The position numbers were made by a program, and so were the translations under genes. A stretch of 64,000 nt of DNA, taken from positions 186,001 through 250,000 of the forward strand of contig JAGFNQ010001614.1 in the NCBI GenBank assembly GCA_024364735.1, written 5' to 3'. Below are positions 12,780 to 24,449 of this stretch, piece after piece; within the stretch, counting starts at the first letter, position 1; every line of letters begins with the position of its first letter. The notes beneath the pieces are model-generated. The model searched no databases. It saw only the letters and a list, made by a program, of their open reading frames with translations, and was not told the DNA's origin. The DNA is from Boesenbergia rotunda. Its lineage: Eukaryota; Streptophyta; Magnoliopsida; Zingiberales; Zingiberaceae.

Positions 12780-13992
12780 CGAGTATTGACTTTCATATGG
12801 TTAAGCCGTCGTCAGTCATTTAGTTGTTCTGCTCACTCAACCAGTCATCGTGATAGTTGCTAGAGTGCGAGCAACTGTCCTGTTATGCCACACTCGACCA
12901 CTCATAAATAGTGGATGTTGGAGTTGTAGGCAATCAGTTGACAACCTCACCGTTGTTTCTGAGGGATACCAGAGTTGTTAGTGGCTTCCCCTTTTTCCTG
13001 GGGTCTTTGGAGTAGTTGACTCCCTAACATCCTGTCCACTCAACCACATATACTAGTGGTATTCATTGGAGTACGTATAGTTGTCACAGCCCTACCTACT
13101 CGGGCACACAGATGTGATGTGATGGCGATTTGACTAGCGTCAGGGGTGACACATGTCATTGTATAATATGTATTTATTGTATTTTGCATTTTCTTGTGTT
13201 TGTTGCATTTTATGAGCTATGATTACAGTATTTGGTTGACATGCATGTATGTTTTGATATTCTGTTATCACTCTGTTTCATGCATGCCTAGTTATTATTC
13301 TGTTTCCTAGAAACTGTACACTGTTGTTTATGTTGTTTGTTATACCTTTTGTTATGTCATGTGTTTATCCACTCTTATACCCACAGAGTCCACCCGGACT
13401 CACCAGTCCCACCATCTATTTTTGTTTCAAGTAGCGGATAGATGCGTTACTTGGAGCTAGGAGAGGATCTAGTTGTCAGTCTCACGTTGTCGAGTTGTTT
13501 TGGAGTTTGTCTCAGGGTTTAATTTATTCTCCGCAGTTTCTCTGTTTCCGCACTTCTTTTATTTCCATATTTATTTTAGTAATCTGGTAATATATTAGTA
13601 GATTTATGTTTATATATTATTGGACTGACATGTTCGTTTTTTTGGACTTACATTGGAGTTTTCTTTTGGATATGAACTCTCTGTTATTTTTATTTTTTTA
13701 ACGATATTAACTATCTGCTATTTTAATGTTTATCATTCTTATTAATTTAAAATGCGTTGTTGTGGAATTTTTTATTTCATATTTGTGATAACTGAGTCAT
13801 CATATGTGTGCAGTGGCGGAGCCAGAAATTATAATTTACCCGGGCTAAAAAAATTTTAAGACGCTTGAACAAATAACAATTATTTTTTTTGATCGTTAAT
13901 GCATATTGTGAACCAAAATCCATACAATTCAAATCCATACAAAATTTCAAGATAATCAACTACACTTCAAAGTTTCAAAGGAGATACTTAAC

Positions 13993-14438
13993 TAGGGGTG
14001 AGTATTCGGTTAAAACCGAACCGAACCGAACCGAATAAACCGAAAACCGAATAAACTGATTTTTTTTAAAAACCGAACCGACCGAATTTCTCGATAAAAA
14101 CCGAGAAAACCGAACCGAAAAAATTTCGGTTAATTCGGTTTTCGACCGAATTAACCGAATTACCCGAAATTTTAAATTTAATTCGAATTTTTAATTAAAA
14201 TAACCAGATTTTATTTAATTAATTATATTTTTAAATAAAAATAATTAAATTAATATTTTTATTCGGTTTATTCGGTTTAACCGAATTACAAAACTCAAAA
14301 CCGAAACCGAACCGATTTAACCGAAAAACCGAACTGAATTATAAAAAAAACCGAAAACCGAATTAACCGAACCGAATTTCAAAATCCGGTTAATTCAGTT
14401 CGGTTAATTCGGTTTAACCGAATTTTTGCTCACCCCTA
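13993..14438. mobile_element. nested hAT-type MITE (446 bp)
   Basis: The ends are TAGGGGTGAG and CTCACCCCTA, with a perfect 8-bp duplication TACTTAAC (13985-13992 and 14439-14446). The body is made almost entirely of AACCGAA/TTCGGTT motifs in both orientations, so it can fold on itself. It is non-coding and inserted inside the hAT element. Confidence 0.88.
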
Positions 14439-14887
14439 TACTTAACAATAGATTCAAAGTTTCAAAGGAGATACTTAACAATAGATGGTACACGTCTTTC
14501 TCCAAAAACAACACAATCACCTATTCAGATTTTCTACCTATTCTGCAATGAAAGAATTTTAAAAAAATCAGATGAGTTTAATGGCACAAAATAATATACG
14601 GATATTAGTTTACTAAAAAGTAACATCGCTAATTAAAGTTGATAAATTACTTCCGAATTCACAGTTCGAGTTCTGTATTACATGTTAGAGACAACAACAC
14701 CTAAAATACGTATCCAAATTCAAAATAAAATAATTACCTAATACAGTTTAATTGTCACTCTAGATGTAATTTCCAATTGAAGAACTTTCACGCTATCAAC
14801 TTCCTACAGAAAAATAGAAAAAAAATTTAGCATAGATAACTCATAAAGTAAAAAAATCATTTTATGATCGATATATACATACACATG

Positions 14888-17313
14888 TTATTGAAGTTGT
14901 GCTCTACAATTCTTCAAAGTATAATATTCATCAATTATAGAATCTGAATCAATATTTGAAGCAAACTCTCTCTCAATGTAGATAATCATAGAATCTATCA
15001 GAAAATCCTCTCCCATTCTATTACGAAGCACTGTTTTGACATGCTTCATAGCCGAAAATGCACGCTCTGTAGTTGCCGTAGAAACAGGCAAAGTTAACAC
15101 TAGACGAATCAACTTGTCAATCAAATTATAGTACTGAAATTTTTTTGTTTCAAACAACCCTTGGCACAATTCTAAGATAGTGGACATATTCTGAAAATTT
15201 TCATGAGAAATCACATCAAGCTCATAATGTTGTAGTTGACATCTCAAATTATGCATTTCTTGTTCGGTGAAGTCCTCAGGATAATACTTCTCAGCGAGAG
15301 TACAAATCTTATCAATATTGAACCAATTAAAGTTATCTTTTGGATCCAAAGCAGAGCTAAGCATAAGAAGTTCTACTGTCTCATCACTAAATCTAGAGTT
15401 TAACTCTTCCAACTGAAAATTTATTGCGGCATTAAATATATCATAATGAAAGTGATGCTCAACTGTGATGGTATCCTTTTGCTGGCATGAACGACTAGAA
15501 TGTTTATAACGAGCACTCATCTCTGGTATATCAACGTCCAATCTTGTGCAAAATGATTTGACATATGAAAGAAGAATATCAAAACCTTCATTTCTCAATG
15601 TAAGAAGAAGTGCTTTAGTTGTAGAGACCAAATCCATTGCATTTATGATATCAAGAGATTTTTTTTGTAAGTCACGACAAAGTAAATCTGTGATCCCATA
15701 ATTTTATGCATCAAATGCAAAATAAAAATGAAATCAAAAGACTTCATCACTATTAAAGAACCACTAGCTTCCCCACGCATTGAAGTAGATGAACCATCAG
15801 TGATAATATTTTCAAGCACATCAATAATTGCATTATACTTATCTATTAAGCTGCAAATAGAATCAAAATGGGAGCTCCAACGAGTAGTTCCTGCTCGATG
15901 CAAAGTACCAATTTGATTAGCTCCTCTCCCAGTTTCGCGTTCACCAGCACCAATAGAACATGCAATTTCATTAACTTGAGCAGATTGTAACTTAGCATTG
16001 CGTTTAGAAGAAGAAGAAACCAGATTAACAATGGTTGTCATATTTGAAAAGAAAAGCCATATAGAGGTCTCATTTTCAGCAGCTGCAACTAACGCTAGTT
16101 GAAGTCGGTGAGCAAAACAATGTACATAATATGCATAGGGGCAATCTTTAAGAAATAAAGCTTGCAATCCATTAAAAGCACCACTCATGTTGCTAGTACC
16201 ATCATACCCTTGACCCCGCATATTATGTATTTCTAAATTATATCTAGTGAGGACATCACATATCTCTTTCTTAAGTGTTGCAGCTGTGGTGTCATGAACA
16301 TGCACAATTTGAAAAAAACGCTCCCGTAAATAACCATGGACATCAACAAATCTCAAAATTATTGCCATTTGTTCTTTGTTAGATACATCCTTTGCTTCGT
16401 CTACTAAAATACAAAACTTAGAATCTCCAATTTCATCATGAATTTTATTTCTGACTCTATTACCAATAATATGCAGGATTTCTTTTTGAACTTCTGGTGA
16501 GGTATACTTTGCATTTCCTGGAGCTTTCTCTAAGATAACATCGCCAATATCAGTATTCCATTTTCCCAAAAGTTTTAGCATCTCAATGAAATTACCATAA
16601 TTTTGGGAATCTAAAGATTCATCATGACCTCTCAATCCACATGCTTGCAAGCTAAGCCAACGGACACTCTCAATTGTGGCTGCAAGCCTTAATCGATTCT
16701 TTTGAATTTGTTCAGAAAATTATCGATTCATAACTTTATCTATATGTCGAGTTGCATTCATCACATCAAGAATAGATTTAGCAGATTTATTATGCACTGA
16801 GTTATAACTTCCCATGTGAGACAAAAAGGCACACTTGGCTCCATCATTAACGCGCTTCCAACTTTTAAACCCTTCAACTGTAAATGCAGATTGTTGTGCT
16901 TCACTTGTTTCAAAAAGATAGCATGGAAAACAAAATGCTGCATCCTTTGTAGGAGAGTACTCTAACCATGGAAATTTTTTAAACCATGCATATTGAAATC
17001 GACGATGTTGCTTTCCTGATTCAGATCGTGGGTACTCTTGCAATTTAGGTTGATATGGCCCCATTTTGATATAAGCTCGTCTAATTTCATCACGATGATT
17101 AACATGATGTCGCCATATGGAAATACGCAATCCAGGATCTCGTTCAAGTGATGTTTCATCAAACTCAACTCTTTGAGATTTAGAAGGAGGTTCGAACTCC
17201 TCATCAGGAACAAATATATTAGTCTTGGCCCTCTCGGATGATGAAGGATTATCAATTCTTGGCTTAAAGAATGACAGAATATTGTTTCCTCCTTTTCTCT
17301 CTTGATTTGACAT
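14888..17313 (-). pseudogene. hAT transposase (TTF-type/ZMYM1-like), two lesions
   Basis: Three consecutive open segments (17313-16720, then about 16719-15643, then about 15690-14888) make one hAT transposase of about 800 residues. The N-terminus has the TTF-type region (FQYAWFKKFPWLEYS, then KDAAFCFPCYLF). The middle matches the DUF4371-type region (FCILVDEAKDVSNKEQMAI; MRGQGYDGTSNMSG). The C-terminus has the hAT dimerisation motif (LTLPVSTATTERAFSAMK). The first two segments are in one frame, separated only by TAA at 16722-16720. The second and third are offset by one base, best explained by a one-base deletion near 15690-15694. The same domain order is standard in plant zinc-finger MYM-type-1-like hAT proteins. 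Confidence 0.88.
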
Positions 17314-18010
17314 TAAAATAACCTAACACAAATAAATCTTAACATGATTAATATAGAATCTTATAAATTTTAAATAACGATTTCTAATAGATAGTAGGGC
17401 ACCTAATCCAAACATAATAAATATATCCAAGAATTGGCAAAATGAACTTACACAAATTATGAAAATTGAACATTGACAAGGTTAATTTTGTCTATATTCT
17501 TCAACAAAGTTAAACCATCCATGACGACCTATATGTCCAAATAGGAAAGAAGAGCCGTGAATGACTTCTAAGTGGAATTATTAGTTGTTGTCCAAATTCA
17601 AGTTGTCCAAATTCAAAATCCATGGATTTTAGGTCCTGCTCAATTGAATGTGATAACAATATCCATGACGACCTATATGTTTGATAATATACCTACCATA
17701 CCAAGGTTGACTTTTCAATTCCAAAATATGACAGATTATTTTGTAAACAAGACATAGAAACCATACTAAAATCTTTTGCAAATTGGAAGTTGGAACAACC
17801 TCAATGAATCATAAGCCATATACAATTAGATGTATATTCATACATTTATTAGTGGTGAAATCTATAAACTGAACATAAATTTACAGAGCTAATACAGTAC
17901 CGTGTAGAATGAAAGGAGACTGGAGATATATACAGACAAAAAGCCCTTAAGCCCTTGGAGCGGGAGAAGATTGACTGCTTTGTCAATTTATAATTATACC
18001 GAAGATTCAA

Positions 18011-18200
18011 GATCGGCCGCCAGAGCACCAAACAAGCAAGAGGTCGGCCGCCGGAGCACCAAACAAGCAAGAGAGCACCAAACAAGCAAGAGGTCGGCCG
18101 CCGGAGCACCAAACAAGCAAGAGGTCTGCCGCCGGAGCACCAAACAAGCAAGAGAGCACCAAACAAGCAAGAGGTCTGCCAGAGCACCAAACAAGCAATA
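18011..18200. repeat. minisatellite in the hAT 5' subterminal region
   Basis: The array is a tandem series of GAGCACCAAACAAGCAAGAG units alternating with GTCGGCCGCCG or GTCTGCCGCCG spacers, about seven copies. All three reading frames are open in places, giving repetitive peptides that are judged artefacts. Confidence 0.85.
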
Positions 18201-18602
18201 GGAGGAGTTCCGAACTTCCGATAATCCGATGGTGGCGTCGCCTTCTGAAGTTTGGCGTCCAGGACTCCAAGTTTCGTCGGGCAGACTGCAGAGGCGGCGG
18301 ATGCGATCATGCGATGGAATTAGGGAATTTGTCCGGTTGTCCCTCTTTTTCCTATTTGCAGCAGGCTACCGGGCTGGCGGGCTATCCTATTTGCAGGCTA
18401 TGGGCTAAACCTTAACCCAGACTAATTTTAAAATAGAAATATTAGAGATGTAATTAAATGGACCCGGGCTACAGCCCGGGTACAGTTGAACATGGCTCCG
18501 CCCTTGTATGTGTGAGAGTTATATATAAATATCTCAACTTGTCCGTCGTACAGGGGAGACGTCCAATTTTTCGAACAAATATGGATCTCTGAGGACGTGA
18601 CA

Positions 18603-19762
18603 ACTTGTTTCCCATACGGTGAAGGACAAACATCTCGTAACTTAAGCAAAACTAACAACTGTTAGATCTTTAACTGACAAAACACTATGTTCACTAATAG
18701 ACACAACGATCTTTATCAATCTTTTAAGATGCTAATGAATGAAATTTGAGATTATTACAAGCACCGCTTAATATATCTCGTGGGGTTGGCAATTTTTATC
18801 GCATATAGATTATCAACACTTATTTACTTGAAGTGTTTTGAGGCTTAAAATATTCAAACATATATTGTCTCATTCTGAATATTGAGATTTTTTATTTGGG
18901 AAATAACTCTTCTGGTAGGGATTTTATTGGCACTATAAAATGATAAACTCAAATTAAAGATATGACGTTAGATAAAATAATGATTATTTAATGGATTATT
19001 GAGAAAAATAGATAGAGAAATAAAAAATAAATAGAGAATCCTCTTAAAACAAAGAGAAAGATATTACTCTCTAAATTTTATCATAATAAAATTTTTTATT
19101 ATGAATAAAAACTCTTCCTCAATGTCTAAATATGATTCTTATAATATTACAACTAAAGACCCAAATAAATGAAAACAATTATAATTAACAAGATGTAGAT
19201 GAAGACAATTCTAATATTATAAAGACATGAAATAGATCTTTTTACCTTAAAAAAAATACATAATTAACCGATCTTAACTTAAAACAGACGTAGATCAAGA
19301 TAAATATTCTCATATAAATATTAAGAATATCAAAATAATTCTAAAAATCTTTAAAATAAAAATTATTAAAAATAATAAAAAGGTTCTTAAAAGGATATAA
19401 ACGGTAGAATTTGAGAGCAAAACTTGACGGTTATGATTTTATTCATAACAAATATAGATTTTTAAATTTTATATATGTCACCGTAGAGAAAGTCTAGTTT
19501 AAATATCGAATTATAAATTACGCTCCTTTAAAATTTAAAAGATGATATTAACTTTCATCATGAAGTAGACCTGCATCAACATGCATATTCAATTCGTTAC
19601 ATAAAATGGAAATACTATAGGCAATAGAACTTATTGGCTGAATATCAGTAAATTTTTGCATCACTGACTTTTCAAAGATATGGAAGTAAGGCTTCCTTTG
19701 GACGAAAGTAGACATTGAACCTTGTCACCTATAAATATAGTAGTCCAGTAGCTTTACCTTTG
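18603..19762. other. intergenic, no gene seen
   Basis: AT-rich sequence downstream of the receptor kinase gene. No coding region, RNA gene or element end was recognised. The 3' UTR and polyadenylation site of the kinase gene should fall just below 19763 but no clear signal was assigned. Confidence 0.4.
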
Positions 19763-22700
19763 TTATGAAAGAGGTACCCTCAGAAATGCATCCCTAATCT
19801 CATGGAGCTCTCTTACTACTACTTCCATCTTCAATCGATCTTTAGGGGATTCCATGGAACACTGCATACCAACTCTAAGGACTGAACTAATACTCTCTAT
19901 TGCTCTCATTCTGAATTCTGTTGTAGATAGATTAAGGTGATTTGTTTCTCCTTCTTCCCATTCAAATACTAGTTTGCGGTCGATGATATCAACAACTTGT
20001 CCAGGAAGTGCCATCTCGACGTATTTATGAAGATTCAAACCTTCATTGAAGGCTTCATCTATAGGCGATTTTCCAGTAAACATCTCCAGCAAAAGTATTC
20101 CATAACTGTACACATCCCCTTGGACAGAAGCTTCATTGGCCAATCCATACTCTGAAATGTAGGTATAACAATTATATAAGACATCAAGGAGGTTTTTTTA
20201 GCAATTATTCACTCGCGAATATCTTTATTCAAAATTCTTGTTATGAAAATATGAAAAAGTTCAGTTTGTATTTTTGTGTCTCTTGTTATGTTTTGATTCT
20301 TTCTGTGTTGTCCATAGGGCTCACATGCCATTCATATTACAAATGAATCTGTTGGTAAGAACGAAACTGACCTGGAGCAGCATATCCAATTGTTCCTTTT
20401 AGTATGAGTGCACTTGTCGATGTCTCAACCCTTGTTCTAACATTTGCATTATGAAACCTTGCTAATCCAAAGTCACTAATGTGTGCAACAATGTCGTTGT
20501 CAAGGAGCACATTAGCTGGCTTGAGATCACAGTGGACAACAGGGAATGGATCATGGTGGTGAAGATAATCCAGCGCGGTAGCAATATCAATGGATATATT
20601 CAATCTCTGGACTAGGCTTAGGGTTCTGTGTGTGCCTTGCTCGTTCGCTTCAGGATGGAGCCACTTACTCAGGCTTCCATTAGGCATGAACTCAAACACT
20701 AGAGCTTTGAATTCATTCCCTTGGAAGTCTATACTTGAGCATGCTGTTAAAATCTTAACGAGGTTTCGATGTCTGATAGTGCTCAAAATTTCACATTCTG
20801 AGGTAAAGCTTCTTAGAGCCCCGTTTCGCTCAAGGTCAAATATCTTCACCGCCACTTCCTTATGATCTTCCCAGTCCATTAAACCTTTGTAAACAGATCC
20901 AAAGCTACCCTTGCCAACCACATTGGCAGGTGAGAATCCATCCGTTGCTTTTTGGAGCTCAGCAAAAGAGACCTTCCTGTATGGGCCTTTGACGTCTGAG
21001 TTGAAAGAAGAAGATCTCCTCTGCCTATGGCGAGCAGTATGGAAGCCAATGAGAAAGCTGACACACAAGATTCCTCCAGCAATGGAAATAGATACTATCA
21101 GCTTCCAGGATGAATGTTTGTTCCCCATAGAGCATGGTGTCAAACCAAGCTCTGGAACACCGCCACAAAGTCCTTTGTTTCCCACCACAGAGAACACAGT
21201 AACGTTACTAAATACTCCATCTCTTGGCAGCTCGCCCTGAAAATTGTTGAAGGAGAGGTTAAGATAAATCATATCATGAAAGCTCCCAAGAAAATCTGGT
21301 ATGTTTCCAGACAAGTTGTTATTGGAGATGTCCAGAACTTGAATCCCTTTCAATTGGCTAAATGCCAAAGGAATGGATCCCTGGAAAAGATTCATTTGCA
21401 GGTAAAGATTCTGAAGGAGTTGACATTGAGCAATGGCGGGAGGAATGTAACCAGTAAGTTGATTGTAAGAGACGTCAATAATTTGAAGATTATTCAAGTG
21501 TCCAATTTCTGGAGGCAGAGGTCCTGATAGTGAGTTGTGTGAAACATTAAGAAGTATGGAGAGTGAAGAAATTAAGAGAATCTCTTTGGGCATGGCTCCA
21601 GTCAATCTGTTGGCAGCAAGCTCCAGTCTTGCTAGCCGGCACTTCCCAAGAGTGTTTGGTATGGATCCATTAAGTTCATTGGAAGCCAAAATAAGAGTTG
21701 TTAGTCCAGTTATATTGCCAACAGTTGCAGGTATTTCTCCATCAAAGTGGTTTCGACTCAAGTCTACGTCGACCAATTTGGAAAGGCTTCCCAGTGCTGT
21801 GGGAATGACACCATCGAGATAGTTGGACGACATATTAAATCTTGTCAAGTTAACAAGCCTCCCAATCTCTGCAGGAATGCTTCCAGCTATATGATTGTCA
21901 CCGAGCTTCAAAGTATCAAGAAAACTGGACAAATTAGCTATGGATTTTGGCAACGTTCCGCCTATATTATTGTTCTCCAAGATCAGCACTCTAAGTTTGG
22001 TGCAATTGGTCAAGGCATCCAGGAAAGTCCACTCAGCAGCATTCTTTGCCTCAAGCATATTACTCCTCAGAATCAATGCATCTAAATTGTACAACAACCC
22101 CAAACTCTTCGGAATTATGCCAGCAAGCTGATTTTCACCCATGAACAGACTGGTCAGATTGGCAAGGTTTCCTATTTCAGTTGGGATGGACCCGGAGAGA
22201 TCATTCTCATACAGAAAGAGCATGATGAGACTCACAAGATTTCCAATAGAAGAGGGGATAGTACCTGTGAGATTATTCTTGTTCAGTCGAAGCACAACAA
22301 GAGAGGAGAGGTTGCCAATTGAAGCAGGAATTGTGCCACTGAGTTGGTTGACGTGCAAGTGAAGCCGTGTCAAACTCGAGAGGTTACCAATCTCAGGAGG
22401 AATGGCTCCTGTGAGACGATTGTTATTCAAAAAGAGACTGTGGAGCCGCGAGAGGGAGCCAAGGTTGCGGGGTATGTCTCCTTGGAGCATATTACTCGCC
22501 AGACTAAGGAATTGCAGTTCTGAACATTGGCTAATGTTGGGTGGGATTTTCCCATAGATGTTGTTAGAAGAAAGGGAGAAATTTTGGAGATTTGAACAAT
22601 TCTGGAATAACGACGAGGGGATTGTCCCTGTCAACAAATTGGAGCTCAGGTTGAAATGTCGAAGTTGCATCAAAGAATTGCACTCCGGGATTACCCCTCC

Positions 22701-23069
22701 CAATCTGTTGTCCGAGAGACTGAGGTGTTGGAGAGCAGTGAGGTTGGCTATCGAGGGAGATAACGAACCAGCCAAGTTGAGGGATTGCAGGTCGAGAGCA
22801 ACAACCCGTGCTTGACGACCATGGTCATTGCTGCAAGTGACCCCTCTCCACCTGCAGAAGTGGAGTGATCGGTCTTCCCAAGATGTCAACGCTCCATGTG
22901 GATCGTCGGAGATGAGAGACTTGAAGGATGAAAGTGCGAGATGGTCGTCAGAGGACTCTGCCTCTAGAAGTTGTCGAGGTGAAGAGAGGACTAGCAACCA
23001 TAGAAGAATTAAGGAGATGAGCCACAGGATGAAGGTTAGAGAGGATTGCAAATGGAAGATTTGGCCCAT
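19763..23069 (-). CDS. LRR receptor-like kinase, LRR-XII (Xa21/EFR-like), two exons
   Basis: Exon 1 is 23069-20372 and exon 2 is 20151-19763; joining them gives an intact 1028-residue protein. The intron (20371-20152, 220 bp) starts GTCAG and ends TTTCAG and interrupts codon 900 (phase 1), the position usual in LRR-XII kinases. Domains: signal peptide (about 1-38, hydrophobic run LTFILWLISLILLWLLV), LRR N-cap (about 40-80), about 22 LRRs, transmembrane segment about 657-677 followed by basic residues, and kinase from about 700. The kinase has glycine loop GKGSFGSV (719-726), lysine in VAVK (742), catalytic loop HCDLKPAN (846 onward) and DFG (866-868). HCD instead of HRD makes it a non-RD kinase, typical of plant pattern-recognition receptors. 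Family role: plasma-membrane perception of a microbial ligand; the ligand is unknown. The frame is open upstream to 23156, but the start at 23069 is preferred because the TATA box lies inside that upstream part. Confidence 0.93.
20152..20371 (-). other. intron of the LRR receptor kinase gene
   Basis: On the minus strand the donor context is GCTCCAG|GTCAGT and the acceptor context is CATTTCAG|AGTATGG. Splicing restores ...GYAAPEYGLANEASVQGDVYS..., the conserved activation-segment region, without a frameshift. Unspliced, the frame ends 11 codons into the intron. Confidence 0.92.
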
Positions 23070-23132
23070 CGGTACAGTTTCTTGCAAAGATGATGAACTG
23101 TGTGTTTGTCCGAGCAAAAGCAACACTCTAAA

Positions 23133-23140
23133 CTTATATA
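23133..23140 (-). promoter_or_regulatory. TATA box of the receptor kinase gene
   Basis: The minus strand reads TATATAAG, 64-71 bases upstream of the ATG at 23069. A start of transcription about 30 bases downstream would give a 5' UTR of roughly 35 bases. This argues against the in-frame upstream ATG at 23156, which would lie before the TATA box. Confidence 0.6.
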
Positions 23141-23159
23141 GCCAGATTTGGTTCATCAA

Positions 23160-24449
23160 AATGAATTCATCCTTTGTTTTTTTCTCCTAAAATATAGTTG
23201 TGACGCTGTCAGTAAATGTTTGCGTTGCTTGCCGCAGAGCCATTGTTTGTCTTGGACCCCGAGGATTTGACATCTGACCTGTTCGGTAGAATTTTGCTGC
23301 TGATGTTTGCAGCTTCGACTACTTAAAAGGGTGATCAGGACATAAACGTGATTTATCTGGTACGATTTTGTTTTCCGTGTCAATTTTGACGTGGCGTTAG
23401 GCATGGTGGCGACGTCTAGTATGTCACTTCAATTAGTGTTAAGCACATCTCGTATGTCATTATCAGGATAAAATTCACACTTCTTCGCGCAAAGGATAAG
23501 TTGTATTAGGATAAAAATATCTTTATAATTTATTTATCTATATTTTATACTCAATGATATTAAATTATTTGAAATTAACGATATCATTTTTTGCATTAAT
23601 ATCATGATAAATTTCACGTGGCGTTTGAATTCTGCTTTGTTTTATTGCTAAACGATAAAAACCTTAGTACTTTTGATAGAAAAGGTATTCAAACTAAACT
23701 GTGACCAGGACAACAAGTGGGCATTCATTAATTATATATGATGCTACATGAAACCTACTTGATATTTTCTTAACATTTAATCACTCGCGCTACTTAATAT
23801 AATTTTATTTATAATATAATTGAGTATGTAATATAATCCAGATTATATATTACTGATCTTGTAATCCAGATCATAACACTTTAACTAATTTTTATATTAT
23901 AGATTACATTATATTATAGTTTTAAAATTGTATCAAATAAAATAATCAATCTTGTAATGTAATCCTGATTATATTATAAGACTGATTACTATTTATCAAA
24001 CGTAGCCTTAAGCGCACATAGTTTTTCTATTATTGGTTTCAAACGGTGGCCAACGTGCAGAGAATCTCGCAATACTACTGATTTATTATTTGTTTTAGTC
24101 GCATTTCAAACAGAATATTTGAATTTCATTTATATTTTTTAGTTGCTTCAATTTTAATTTATTTGTAACTCAAAGCAAATAGCACAATATTTTTTTTAAA
24201 ATGGGGATATAAACTAAGTATTTCGCAAGAGCCATATGGTTGTGTTCAATACGAATTTGATCCGGGAATGGGTGAATGAGGAAAACGATTCAGTGCTCGT
24301 TTTTGCCATAACATGTTGAATTTCTTGACTAAGCAAATTAAAAACAGTTGTCATGTATCGGAGATTTATCAATTCCATTGGTCCAGTCAAGAAAATAAAG
24401 GGTGGCTTATAGAACTGAAATAGATCATTAAATCTTTTCCTTAGAGATG
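23160..24449. other. intergenic upstream of the kinase gene; AT-rich, repeat-like
   Basis: No gene. At about 23800-24005 repeated TAATCCAGAT / ATCTGGATTA-type motifs and a closing TTATCAAACGTAGCC suggest a decayed MITE, but no matching left end or duplication was found. Confidence 0.35.

Larger units (their letters stand above)
13811..18506 (-). mobile_element. hAT transposon (4.7 kb) with decayed transposase
   Basis: The terminal inverted repeats are CAGTGGCGGAGCCAG at the left and its imperfect complement ending ATGGCTCCGCCCTTG at the right, flanked by a perfect 8-bp duplication TATGTGTG (13803-13810 and 18507-18514). Just inside both ends is an (A)CCCGGGCT block. The single coding region (14888-17313, minus) is a TTF-zinc-finger hAT transposase. 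A minisatellite lies near the 5' end, and a MITE is nested near the 3' end. The element sits in R1-B. Confidence 0.93.
8455..18602 (+). mobile_element. R1 LTR copy B, interrupted by R1-C and a hAT element
   Basis: The repeat begins TGTTAAATAC (8455) and ends ...GAGGACGTGACA (18602). Its own sequence is 8455-9986, 12785-13802 and 18507-18602, about 2.65 kb, close to the 2793 bp of intact copy C. The pieces join colinearly with other R1 copies once the two insertions are removed. No internal retrotransposon domain adjoins it, so it looks like a solo LTR. No clear 5-bp target duplication was found at its outer ends, so its outer limits are less certain than those of copy C. Attribution of R1 to Ty3/gypsy is a guess from its TG...CA ends and TGTCACG terminus. 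Confidence 0.65.

Noticed and set aside
17849..18310. Overlapping frames on both strands in the hAT 5' region
   Set aside because: Peptides such as repeated LACLVLWRP or EHQTSKR units simply translate the minisatellite.
23070..23156. N-terminal extension of the receptor kinase from the ATG at 23156
   Set aside because: The TATA box at 23133-23140 would lie inside the coding sequence and the extension would bury the signal peptide; the ATG at 23069 fits both.
20590..23190. Plus-strand frames of up to 137 codons opposite the receptor kinase
   Set aside because: Antisense shadows of the LRR codon pattern, with no domains.
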